Origin: Aliterella sp. RAGGC_92
GTDB taxonomy: Bacteria > Cyanobacteriota > Cyanobacteriia > Cyanobacteriales > Chroococcidiopsidaceae
DNA length: 5,532 bases
Assembly: GCA_030826005.1 (NCBI GenBank)
Contig: JAPJOW010000260.1
Span: 1-5,532 of the forward strand
Direction of reading: 5' to 3'
Shown here: one piece after another, positions 1-5,532 of the stretch
Numbering within the stretch: the stretch's first letter is position 1
Layout of the letters: every line of letters starts with the position of its first letter
Notes under the pieces: generated by a model
The model's database searches: none
Told to the model about the DNA's origin: nothing
Seen by the model: only the letters and a program-made list of their open reading frames with translations
Made by a program: the position numbers and the translations under genes

Positions 1-386
1 CGGAGGCTGTAGAACGCTTCCAGGCGGCGGTAAATGAAGATTTTAACTTCTCTAGCGGCTTATCGGTACTCTTTGAAATTGCCAAAGATTTGCAGCGCGA
101 AGGCAATATTTTAGTACATCAAGGAAAAACCGTAACACCTCCTACCCAGCTACAAGCAATGTGGGAAACATTAGTTAAGTTGGCGGAGGTGTTGGGATTA
201 GAAGCTTATGAAGAAGTTGAGAGCGTAGAAGGCTTGAATGACAAGGAAATAGAAGAGTTGTTGGCACAAAGAGCGATCGCGCGTAAAGCGAAAGATTTTA
301 CCAAGTCTGACCAAATTCGCGATCGATTATTAGAGCAGGGAATTACAGTTATTGATAGCGCTGATGGTTCAAAGTGGCATCGTTAA
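1..386 (+). CDS. cysS: Cysteinyl-tRNA synthetase, C-terminal fragment
   Basis: This is the 3' end of an open frame that enters from the left edge; the first complete codon is at position 3 and the TAA stop is at 384-386, giving about 127 codons. Cysteinyl-tRNA synthetase charges tRNA-Cys with cysteine in the cytoplasm. The visible part matches the DALR and anticodon-binding end of the family: an early ERFQAAVNEDFNFSSGLSVL segment, then LFEIAKDLQREGN, a helical stretch around MWETLVKLAEVLGLEA, the family motif AIARKAKDFTKSDQIRDRLL, and the ending GITVIDSADGSKWHR (family style Gi.i.D...G..W.R). The catalytic domain with the HIGH and KMSKS signatures would lie upstream of the window and cannot be checked. 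The TTG at 90 is an internal Leu codon, not the real start. A perfect HIP1 octamer sits inside the gene at 273-280. The gene converges on the minus-strand Cdv3-like gene with a 14-nt gap. Confidence 0.93.
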   Translation, partial: EAVERFQAAVNEDFNFSSGLSVLFEIAKDLQREGNILVHQGKTVTPPTQLQAMWETLVKLAEVLGLEAYEEVESVEGLNDKEIEELLAQRAIARKAKDFTKSDQIRDRLLEQGITVIDSADGSKWHR

Positions 387-400
387 ATGTATTACTTCAA

Positions 401-1081
401 TTAAAAATCAAAATTTTCTTTTCCTTTTGTCTCCGGCTTATCTGTCAAATTTCCTTGGGGTTGTAAGTGTTTTCGTCCGTTTTGAATTACTCGCAACATA
501 TCTTGTAGCTGTTGCTCGATATCTTTAAGTGCATTATCGGCGTAAGTGTCTGCTCCTTGTTGAATTTCTTGAGCTTCAGATATTGCCTTATTCCGCATCT
601 GCTCCAATTCTTGCGCTAGTTGCAGCCTTGCTTGTTCGATTTCTATTTGACTTTGTTCTAAAGCAAGTTCGCACTCCTGCTGTACTTGATTTTGCAGCAA
701 TGTAGCCTCTTGGTGAGCTTGACGCAAAATCTCGGTTTCGTTTAGTATCCGCGAAGCTCTAATTTTTGCCGTCTCGACAATTTGCTCTGCTTCTAATTGC
801 GCCTGTAAAATAATTTCTTTTTTTTGCTTGACAATTGCTTCCGCTTCTTTAAAAACTACAGGTAAATTTACGCGCACTACATCTAACTGATCTAGCAAGC
901 GTTCTTCATCTACCAGCGTGCGCCGCGTGAGGGGAATATTTGGACTAGCAAGCACCATCTCCTCTACGCGGTTTAGTTCCTGCTGAATATCCATGCTTTG
1001 GCTACCAGTAGCAGGCGGTTCTACGGTGGGATTTGGATTATTTTGGTCGGGGTCTATTTTAGATGATTCTTTGCGTGACAT
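401..1081 (-). CDS. cdv3: DivIVA/Cdv3-like coiled-coil protein
   Basis: A 226-residue soluble protein with no signal peptide or membrane segment. Residues 1-30 are a polar, Pro/Asn-rich, probably disordered leader. Residues 31-75 form a conserved-looking helical segment (ELNRVEEMVLASPNIPLTRR, then LVDEERLLDQLDVVRVNLP). Residues about 76-200 are a long Ala/Glu/Gln-rich coiled coil, ending in the block ADTYADNALKDIEQQLQDML and then RVIQNGRKHL. The last ~20 residues are a charged tail. This layout resembles Cdv3, the DivIVA-like cell-division factor of cyanobacteria, and I recall Cdv3 being encoded beside coaD in other cyanobacteria. From family knowledge, such proteins act in septum placement through coiled-coil assembly; that role is inferred here. 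The ATG at 1081 lies inside coaD, giving a 28-nt overlap in another frame and suggesting one transcript with translational coupling. Met30 (codon 994-992), just before the conserved segment, is an alternative start. The gene could also be labelled an F0F1 subunit B-like or generic coiled-coil protein. Confidence 0.72.
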   Translation of the reverse strand: MSRKESSKIDPDQNNPNPTVEPPATGSQSMDIQQELNRVEEMVLASPNIPLTRRTLVDEERLLDQLDVVRVNLPVVFKEAEAIVKQKKEIILQAQLEAEQIVETAKIRASRILNETEILRQAHQEATLLQNQVQQECELALEQSQIEIEQARLQLAQELEQMRNKAISEAQEIQQGADTYADNALKDIEQQLQDMLRVIQNGRKHLQPQGNLTDKPETKGKENFDF

Positions 1082-1542
1082 CGGTGGATTTCTGTTGCAA
1101 CGTGCTGGGGAACAAGATGATCGACACAGCCACCAAACCTGGCAATTTCTTTGACTTGACTGCTACTTAAAAAACTATACTCATTTGAAGTTGCCAGAAA
1201 TACAGTTTCTATTTCCTTAGAAAGGGTGTTGTTAGTGTGCGCCATTTGCAACTCTACTTCAAAATCCGAAAGCGCTCGTAGACCCCTTAGTAGAACTTGG
1301 GCTTGTCGCATTTGGGCATAGTTTACAGTTAAACCTTCAAAGCTGTCTACTTCTACATTAGTTAAATGTAGGGTAGATTGGCGAATTTGCTCTAAACGTT
1401 CTTGAACTGTAAACAAGGGAGTTTTATTAGGATTTCTCAGTACGGCGACAATTACCTGCTCAAATAATCTACAGCCACGCTCAATAATATCAAGGTGTCC
1501 TAGGGTAATGGGATCGAAGCTTCCAGGATAAATTGCTCTCAC
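1054..1542 (-). CDS. coaD: Phosphopantetheine adenylyltransferase (CoaD)
   Basis: This enzyme performs the fourth step of coenzyme A synthesis in the cytoplasm, joining 4'-phosphopantetheine and ATP to give dephospho-CoA and pyrophosphate. The 162-residue length is normal for bacterial CoaD. It is a nucleotidyltransferase-fold protein with the expected motifs: YPGSFDPITLGH at residues 5-16 (the T/HxGH nucleotide-binding signature), Lys40 in the RNPNK segment, LLRGLRALSDFEVELQMA at 84-101, and EYSFLSSSQVKEIA at 121-134, the ISSSxVKE phosphate-binding loop. The start codon is GTG at 1542-1540, not ATG; it gives the family-standard beginning M/V-RAIYPGSFDP, and no better start lies upstream. No clear Shine-Dalgarno sequence precedes it. 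It is the first gene of a two-gene minus-strand unit, and its stop (TAG, 1056-1054) lies inside the Cdv3-like gene. A weak -10-like TATATT (1577-1572 on the minus strand) lies about 30 nt upstream without a good -35 element. Confidence 0.97.
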   Translation of the reverse strand: MRAIYPGSFDPITLGHLDIIERGCRLFEQVIVAVLRNPNKTPLFTVQERLEQIRQSTLHLTNVEVDSFEGLTVNYAQMRQAQVLLRGLRALSDFEVELQMAHTNNTLSKEIETVFLATSNEYSFLSSSQVKEIARFGGCVDHLVPQHVATEIHRCHAKNHLK

Positions 1543-1650
1543 AGCTTTAATAAAGTGTCGTTTGCTTTTGCAATATATCAGTTATGTATGTAGACGTTTG
1601 GTACTTATCTTTAAGAGGATGTGCCAGAAGTATTAAATAACTAGCATTTA

Positions 1651-1714
1651 CCCCTTAAATTACCCAATTTTGCGGGATTATAAGCTAATTTACTCCAATT
1701 TTGGGGGATAGGGG
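1651..1714. repeat. Degenerate inverted/direct repeat, CCCCTTAAAT...GGGGATAGGGG type
   Basis: Two related arms, 1651-1677 and 1691-1714, face each other. The left arm begins CCCCTTAAAT and the right arm ends GGGGGATAGGGG, so the outer ends pair imperfectly. Both contain CCAATTTTG (1664-1672 and 1695-1703), and the 15-nt blocks starting there match at 14 positions, at a 31-nt spacing. The central core of each block is near-palindromic (CCxAATTTTGxGGG). The pattern looks like a decayed copy of the C-run/AATTTTG/G-run dispersed repeats that I recall from intergenic regions of large cyanobacterial genomes; family membership is inferred. It could fold into an extended hairpin in the divergent promoter region. 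Confidence 0.5.
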
Positions 1715-1751
1715 ACAGTTCGGTTTTGAGACAATCTTTAAGAACTGGCTC

Positions 1752-1791
1752 AACTAAAAGTTATAACTAAATAACTAAAGCTCTAACTAAA
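1752..1791 (+). repeat. Four AACTAAA heptamers before the TPR-CHAT gene
   Basis: The heptamer AACTAAA occurs at 1752-1758, 1765-1771, 1773-1779 and 1785-1791. The steps are 13, 8 and 12 nt, and copies two to four are preceded by T (TAACTAAA). The cluster ends 19 nt before the ATG at 1811. It may be a short tandemly repeated heptamer of the kind known in cyanobacteria, or a set of binding sites or a 5'-UTR element. AT-rich composition makes some recurrence likely by chance, but four copies in 40 nt is noticeable. Confidence 0.5.
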
Positions 1792-1797
1792 GGCATA

Positions 1798-1803
1798 GAA
1801 GGG
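1798..1803 (+). promoter_or_regulatory. Weak ribosome binding site (GAAGGG) for the TPR-CHAT gene
   Basis: GAAGGG lies 7 nt before the ATG at 1811. The AAGG core is a partial Shine-Dalgarno match at suitable spacing. Together with the signal peptide that begins right after this ATG, it supports 1811 as the start. Confidence 0.45.
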
Positions 1804-1810
1804 TAATATC

Positions 1811-4800
1811 ATGTACCGTCATGGACATAAATTTAGTAGATCGATTATTACCGTTACTTTACTATTATCTTCTTCCTTGCTCGTAGTAAATAGCAATAAC
1901 TCTAGCGTCCAAGCTCAGACTAATGTTACTACTTCTTTCAAGTGGCAAGAATTTACAGTAAAAGAAGGTGAATTTTCTGTTTTATTACCAGGTTCTTCGC
2001 CTAGAGCAACTACGGAATCTGTGGGGATGGATGCGGGAGAAGGTACTTTACATAACTTTTTTGTCGATACTAAAGATGGTGGTACTTACGGAGTTAGCTA
2101 CGCAGATTTTCCTAAACTTCCGGGTAATTTTAATTCTCAGCAAATAGATGAACTGCTTAAATCGGTACGCGATGGGGTTGTAGGTAAAGGTAGGTTGCTA
2201 AAAGAGCGCCCAATTACTTTAAATGGTGTCGTTGGTAAAGAAATAGAATTTGTAGACTCAAACCAACTCAATTATAAAGTTAGAGTTTATTGGGTGAAGC
2301 AACGTTTGTATCAGCAAATAGTTGTTTATAAAAATCCAAAATTGATTCTAAGTCAAGATACTAACAGGTTTTTTGATTCGTTCAAGCTCCTTGCAACTCA
2401 ACCAGCGCAAGCTACTGCAACTCCTGTCGCCAATAACGAACTGGGAACTTTAGCGCAAACAGGGAAAGAGCAGCTAGAAAAAGGACAATTTACAAGCGCG
2501 ATCGCTAACTTCCAAACAGCCTTGGCGATCGCACGTCGCAATAATGATAAGCCAAGTATTGCCGTTTTGTTAAATAATCTTGGGGAAGCTTATCGCGGAC
2601 AAAGCAGTTACGCCCAAGCTTTAGACTTTTATCAGCAAGCACTAACTATTACTAGAGAAGTTAAAAATAAGCCGGAAGAAGGAATTGTCCTCAATAATAT
2701 TGGCATTATCTACCAAAATCGCGGCGAGTACGACCGAGCTTTAACTTCTTTGCAACAAGCACTGGCTATTCATAGAGAAACTAAAAACGCTGCTCAAGTA
2801 GGAACGACATTAAATAATATTGGCTTAATTTACTACAGCCGCAGCCAATACCCCCAAGCCCTAGATTCGTTTCAACAAGCGGTAAAATTCTCCAGAGAAT
2901 TTAAAAATCGCTATCTAGAAGCAATTAGCCTTAATAATATCGCCTTAACTTATACAGCACAGGGTGAGTACGCCCAAGCCTTAGCAACTTATCAGCCCGC
3001 ACTAGAAATTGCTAAAGCAAATGATAACAAAGTTGGGGTAGCTCAAATTCTAGTTAATATGGGCTTAGTTTATACAAATCAAAGTCTTTATCCCCAAGCT
3101 CTAGAGGCTTACCAGCAAGGATTAAAAGTTGCTCAAGAAATTGGCGATCGCTCTATAGAAGTAAGTACGATTTCTAGTATTGCGGAAGTTTACCTCAATC
3201 AAAGCCAATACGCTCAAGCTTTGGAGTCTTACAAGGCGGCTTTAGCTAAAGCTAAAACTCTAGGTAATCCCAACTTAGAAGGACAAATTTTTGGGGGTAT
3301 GGGTTTAGTCCACACTTACCGGGGTGAATATACGCAAGCTTTGGCAGCTTTTAAGCAAGGATTAGCGGTTTATAAACAAGTTGGTAGCCCCGCCGGAGAG
3401 AGCAGGACGCTGAATAATATTGGTTTGGCATATATTGGTCAAAGCCGCTATGCCGAAGCGATAGCCGCCTACGAACAGTCGCTAAAGATAGTTAAAGCAA
3501 TCGGAGATAAAGCCGGAGAAGCAGTAACTTTAGGTAATATTGGCTTACTTTATGAAAATATCGGTCAATACGACCAATCGCTAAAAGTTTTACAAGAAGC
3601 CCTAAAAATCAGTCAAACGGTAGGTAATCGCTCTAGTCAAGGAACGGTATTAAATAATATTGGCAACATTTACTTGCGCTACGAGCAATACGATCGCGCT
3701 CTTAAAACCTACGAACAAGCTTTGGGCATTTTAGAAGGGGTAGGAAATCAGGCGGGAATAGGAACAACGCTAAATAATATTGGTGAAGTTAACCGCCGTC
3801 AGGGAAACTACGCAAGGGCGATCGCGGCTTACGAAAAAGGCTTAACTATTACAAGAAAGGTAGGCAATCGAGCCATTGAAGGCACAACGCTCAATAATAT
3901 TGGTGAAGTTGACCGATTGCAAGGTAATTACGACCGAGCGCTGAAATCCTATCAGCAAGCATTGACCATTTTGCAACAAGTTAATAATAAATCCGGGGAA
4001 GGACAAACTTTAACAAATATTGGCTATACGCTATTTAAAGCCGGAAAACTAGAATCCGCCCAACAATCGGTAGAAAAAGCGATCGCGACAACTGAATCTT
4101 TGCGCCCAGGTTTGAGCGATGCCAATAAAGTATCTATTTTTGATACTCAAGCGGGTATATATACAATTTTGCAGCAAATTTTGATTGCCCGAAATCAGCC
4201 GGAAGCCGCCCTAGAAGTTTCCGAAAGAGGACGGGCGCGGGCGTTTTTAGAATTACTAGCAACAAAAGTAGCGCCACAATCAGCAGAATCCGTACCTTTA
4301 CCAAATATTGACCAAATCCGCCAAATTGCCCAGCAACAAAAAGCCACCCTTGTAGAATATTCCTTAGTGTTTGACGAATTTAAGGTAGGGGGAAAAGTTC
4401 AAGCTAGAGAATCGGAATTATATATTTGGGTAGTCAAGCCAACAGGAGAAGTAGTATTTCGCCGCAGCGATTTAAAACCTTTATGGCAGCAAAAAAATAG
4501 TTCTCTATTTAGCTTAGTTAATAACAGCCGTCAAGCAATCCCTAGTAGAAGTCGCGGTAGTTTACAGCAACTATATCAGTTACTAATTCAACCCATCGCC
4601 GACCAATTGCCAACCAATCCATCAGCGCGAGTAGTTTTTGTCCCTCAAGGCTCTTTATTTTTAGTCCCTTTCCCCGCGCTGCAACAAGCAAACGGCAAGT
4701 ATTTAATCGAACAACACACCATTTTGACATCGCCCTCAATTCAATTACTCGCTGTTACCCATCGGCGGAGTATAGAAGCGCAAAAACAACCAAATAGACA

Positions 4801-5422
4801 AAATAGAGAAGGACTTGTTGTGGGCAATCCCATTATGCCCAAAGTAGCGCCAGAACTGGGATTGCCACCCGTGCAGTTACCTAGTTTGCCCGCCGCCGAA
4901 CAAGAAGCAAAAGCGATCGCGCTACTATTAAAAACCCAAGCAGTTACGGGGGAAAATGCTACTAAAGCGGCGATCGTTGCCAAATTACCTAGTTCTCGAA
5001 TCGTGCATTTAGCAACTCATGGCTTACTAGACGATCGCCGGGGACTTGGAAGTGCGATCGCGCTTGCACCTTCAGGAAAGGATAATGGTTTATTTACCGC
5101 CGAAGAAATCCTTGACTTGAAACTAAATGCCGATTTAGTCGTGATGAGTGCGTGTAATACCGGGCGAGGGCAAATTACTGGGGATGGAATTATTGGCTTA
5201 TCGCGTTCTTGGATCAGCGCCGGGGTATCGAGTGTAATTGTGTCTTTGTGGCTAGTGCCAGATGAGTCTACAGCTACCTTGATGACTAATTTTTATCAAA
5301 ATATGCAAACTAACCAAGACAAGGCTCAAGCGCTACGTCAGGCAATGCTAAAGACAATGAAGCAAAATCCCAATCCGCGAGATTGGGCAGCTTTTACATT
5401 AATTGGCGAAGCCGAGTTTTAG
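1811..5422 (+). CDS. Secreted TPR-CHAT protein (caspase-like HetF-associated-with-TPR domain)
   Basis: A 1203-residue multidomain protein. Residues 1-35 look like a Sec signal peptide: basic start (MYRHGHKFSR), hydrophobic core SIITVTLLLSSSLLVV, and VQA|QT as likely cleavage site, with no lipobox Cys. Residues ~43-194 form a small alpha/beta domain opening with KWQEFTVKEGEFSVLLPG, perhaps PsbP/Mog1-like; a Thr/Ala/Pro linker follows (195-210). Residues 214-773 are fourteen TPRs of exactly 40 residues with the theme LNNIGxxY...Y.qAL..y.qAL. Residues ~774-817 are the TPR-to-CHAT bridge, including ERGRARAFLELL. The CHAT domain (~830-1201) has VVFVPQGSLFLVPFPALQ, VVGNP, the catalytic-type His1070 in HLATHG and Cys1115 in MSACNTG, and DWAAFTLIGE near the end. 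CHAT proteins are caspase/separase-like (clan CD) and some are proteases; activity here is inferred from the dyad. Export suggests a periplasmic role, unlike cytoplasmic CRISPR-linked TPR-CHAT (Csx29). Substrate and partner are unknown, and the gene appears monocistronic. Seven HIP1 octamers lie within it. Confidence 0.93.
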   Translation: MYRHGHKFSRSIITVTLLLSSSLLVVNSNNSSVQAQTNVTTSFKWQEFTVKEGEFSVLLPGSSPRATTESVGMDAGEGTLHNFFVDTKDGGTYGVSYADFPKLPGNFNSQQIDELLKSVRDGVVGKGRLLKERPITLNGVVGKEIEFVDSNQLNYKVRVYWVKQRLYQQIVVYKNPKLILSQDTNRFFDSFKLLATQPAQATATPVANNELGTLAQTGKEQLEKGQFTSAIANFQTALAIARRNNDKPSIAVLLNNLGEAYRGQSSYAQALDFYQQALTITREVKNKPEEGIVLNNIGIIYQNRGEYDRALTSLQQALAIHRETKNAAQVGTTLNNIGLIYYSRSQYPQALDSFQQAVKFSREFKNRYLEAISLNNIALTYTAQGEYAQALATYQPALEIAKANDNKVGVAQILVNMGLVYTNQSLYPQALEAYQQGLKVAQEIGDRSIEVSTISSIAEVYLNQSQYAQALESYKAALAKAKTLGNPNLEGQIFGGMGLVHTYRGEYTQALAAFKQGLAVYKQVGSPAGESRTLNNIGLAYIGQSRYAEAIAAYEQSLKIVKAIGDKAGEAVTLGNIGLLYENIGQYDQSLKVLQEALKISQTVGNRSSQGTVLNNIGNIYLRYEQYDRALKTYEQALGILEGVGNQAGIGTTLNNIGEVNRRQGNYARAIAAYEKGLTITRKVGNRAIEGTTLNNIGEVDRLQGNYDRALKSYQQALTILQQVNNKSGEGQTLTNIGYTLFKAGKLESAQQSVEKAIATTESLRPGLSDANKVSIFDTQAGIYTILQQILIARNQPEAALEVSERGRARAFLELLATKVAPQSAESVPLPNIDQIRQIAQQQKATLVEYSLVFDEFKVGGKVQARESELYIWVVKPTGEVVFRRSDLKPLWQQKNSSLFSLVNNSRQAIPSRSRGSLQQLYQLLIQPIADQLPTNPSARVVFVPQGSLFLVPFPALQQANGKYLIEQHTILTSPSIQLLAVTHRRSIEAQKQPNRQNREGLVVGNPIMPKVAPELGLPPVQLPSLPAAEQEAKAIALLLKTQAVTGENATKAAIVAKLPSSRIVHLATHGLLDDRRGLGSAIALAPSGKDNGLFTAEEILDLKLNADLVVMSACNTGRGQITGDGIIGLSRSWISAGVSSVIVSLWLVPDESTATLMTNFYQNMQTNQDKAQALRQAMLKTMKQNPNPRDWAAFTLIGEAEF
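2450..4129 (+). repeat. Coding tandem array: fourteen 120-bp TPR units
   Basis: Inside the TPR-CHAT gene, fourteen consecutive units of exactly 120 bp (40 codons) run without any insertion or deletion, with units starting at residues 214, 254, 294 and so on to 734. Most units carry LNNIG or a variant at the start. At DNA level AATAATATTGG is exact in units 3, 4, 9, 11, 12 and 13. Units 7 (ISSIA) and 8 (FGGMG) are the most diverged at this position, and unit 1 is a less typical N-terminal cap. Units 12 and 13 share a 30-nt block (3761-3790 and 3881-3910) with only two silent differences. The 40-residue period, rather than 34, is like the TPRs of LGN/GPSM2 and Rapsyn and predicts one continuous superhelix. 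Confidence 0.9.
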
Positions 5423-5532
5423 GGAATTTCTCCTACGTGGGGAAGTAGGAAAAAATTATTAGACTTCTTGCAAAAGCCCCCTAGCCCGCCTAGGGTTGAA
5501 ACCCCGCTCTTATAGTTAAAGTCGGCTCAAGC
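5423..5532. other. Non-coding 3' region with two hairpins, possible dispersed-repeat edge
   Basis: No gene is seen after the TPR-CHAT stop. A 6-bp hairpin TCCTAC/GTAGGA (5431-5436 and 5445-5450, 8-nt loop) begins 8 nt after the stop, but it is followed by an A-run instead of a T-run, so it is not a standard intrinsic terminator for this strand. A second hairpin CCCTAG/CTAGGG (5479-5484 and 5490-5495, loop CCCGC) competes with GGGT/ACCC (5493-5496 and 5501-5504, loop TGAA) for the same bases. The stretch from AGACTTCTTGCAAAAG (5461-5476) onward looks like the start of a repeat or mobile element of a kind common in cyanobacteria, but it runs to the window edge and cannot be typed. Confidence 0.45.

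Larger units (their letters stand above)
1543..1810. other. Divergent intergenic region between coaD and the TPR-CHAT gene
   Basis: These 268 bases separate the start codons of two divergent genes, so promoters for both should lie here. I see no open frame of useful length and no tRNA. The coaD-proximal part (1543-1650) is AT-rich with a minus-strand TATATT at 1577-1572. The central part holds a degenerate repeat (1651-1714). The gene-proximal part holds AACTAAA heptamers. Plus-strand -10-like hexamers are TATAAG at 1679-1684 and TATAAC at 1762-1767, neither with a convincing -35 box, so no promoter is called with confidence. Confidence 0.6.

Noticed and set aside
90..386. A separate 98-residue gene starting at TTG 90
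   Set aside because: The same frame stays open to the left edge and the upstream residues continue the cysteinyl-tRNA synthetase pattern, so this is the end of cysS and not a small gene.
2450..4129. CRISPR array suggested by regular 120-bp spacing of AATAATATTGG
   Set aside because: The periodicity is within one open frame and encodes TPR helices; the intervening sequences are also similar to each other, unlike spacers.
4542..4739. Minus-strand open frame of 65 codons inside the TPR-CHAT gene
   Set aside because: It is fully antisense to the conserved CHAT domain, has no recognisable motif and no ribosome binding site; it is a shadow of the real frame.
4741..4983. Minus-strand open frame of 80 codons inside the TPR-CHAT gene
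   Set aside because: Antisense to conserved CHAT coding sequence; its Ala/Ser/Cys-rich composition is what the complement of the real frame would give.
1811..5422. CRISPR-linked Craspase partner (Csx29-like TPR-CHAT)
   Set aside because: The protein has a signal peptide and no cas gene, gRAMP effector or CRISPR array is in the window; domain order alone is not enough.
5431..5460. Rho-independent terminator after the TPR-CHAT gene
   Set aside because: The stem is only 6 bp and is followed by AAAAA on the plus strand; read on the minus strand the T-run precedes the hairpin, so neither orientation fits.
5490..5503. CRISPR repeat end (GTTGAAAC)
   Set aside because: Only a single copy is visible before the window ends, and the motif can be explained as part of the local palindrome GGGTTGAAACCC.

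Overview
The window reads as chromosomal DNA from a cyanobacterium. Eight perfect HIP1 octamers (GCGATCGC) are present. The gene set is also cyanobacterial in style: coaD next to a DivIVA/Cdv3-like coiled-coil gene, and a very large exported TPR-CHAT protein. The genus cannot be fixed from this stretch; the intergenic repeat style suggests a large repeat-rich genome (Nostocales or Chroococcidiopsis-like), which is inference.

Layout from left to right. (1) Positions 1-386, plus strand: the C-terminal ~127 codons of cysteinyl-tRNA synthetase (cysS), cut by the window edge. (2) Positions 401-1542, minus strand: a two-gene unit, coaD (phosphopantetheine adenylyltransferase, GTG start) followed by a DivIVA/Cdv3-like gene, overlapping by 28 nt. 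It converges on cysS with only 14 nt between the stop codons. (3) Positions 1543-1810: a divergent intergenic region with a degenerate inverted and direct repeat (1651-1714), four AACTAAA heptamers (1752-1791) and a weak ribosome binding site. (4) Positions 1811-5422, plus strand: a 1203-residue secreted protein made of a signal peptide, an N-terminal domain of uncertain family, fourteen TPRs in unbroken 40-residue register, and a C-terminal CHAT (caspase-like) domain with an apparently intact His1070/Cys1115 dyad. (5) Positions 5423-5532: non-coding DNA with two small hairpins and a sequence that may be the edge of a dispersed repeat or mobile element.

cysS, coaD and the Cdv3-like gene are housekeeping genes for translation, CoA synthesis and probably cell division. 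The TPR-CHAT gene is a stand-alone accessory gene with its own promoter region. Its architecture suggests a periplasmic or extracytoplasmic sensor or scaffold joined to a protease-like effector; its substrate is unknown. No CRISPR locus, gasdermin or other recognisable effector partner lies in the window, so nothing here ties it to a defence system. It is the most interesting object in the window, but belongs to a broad class that is common in cyanobacteria.
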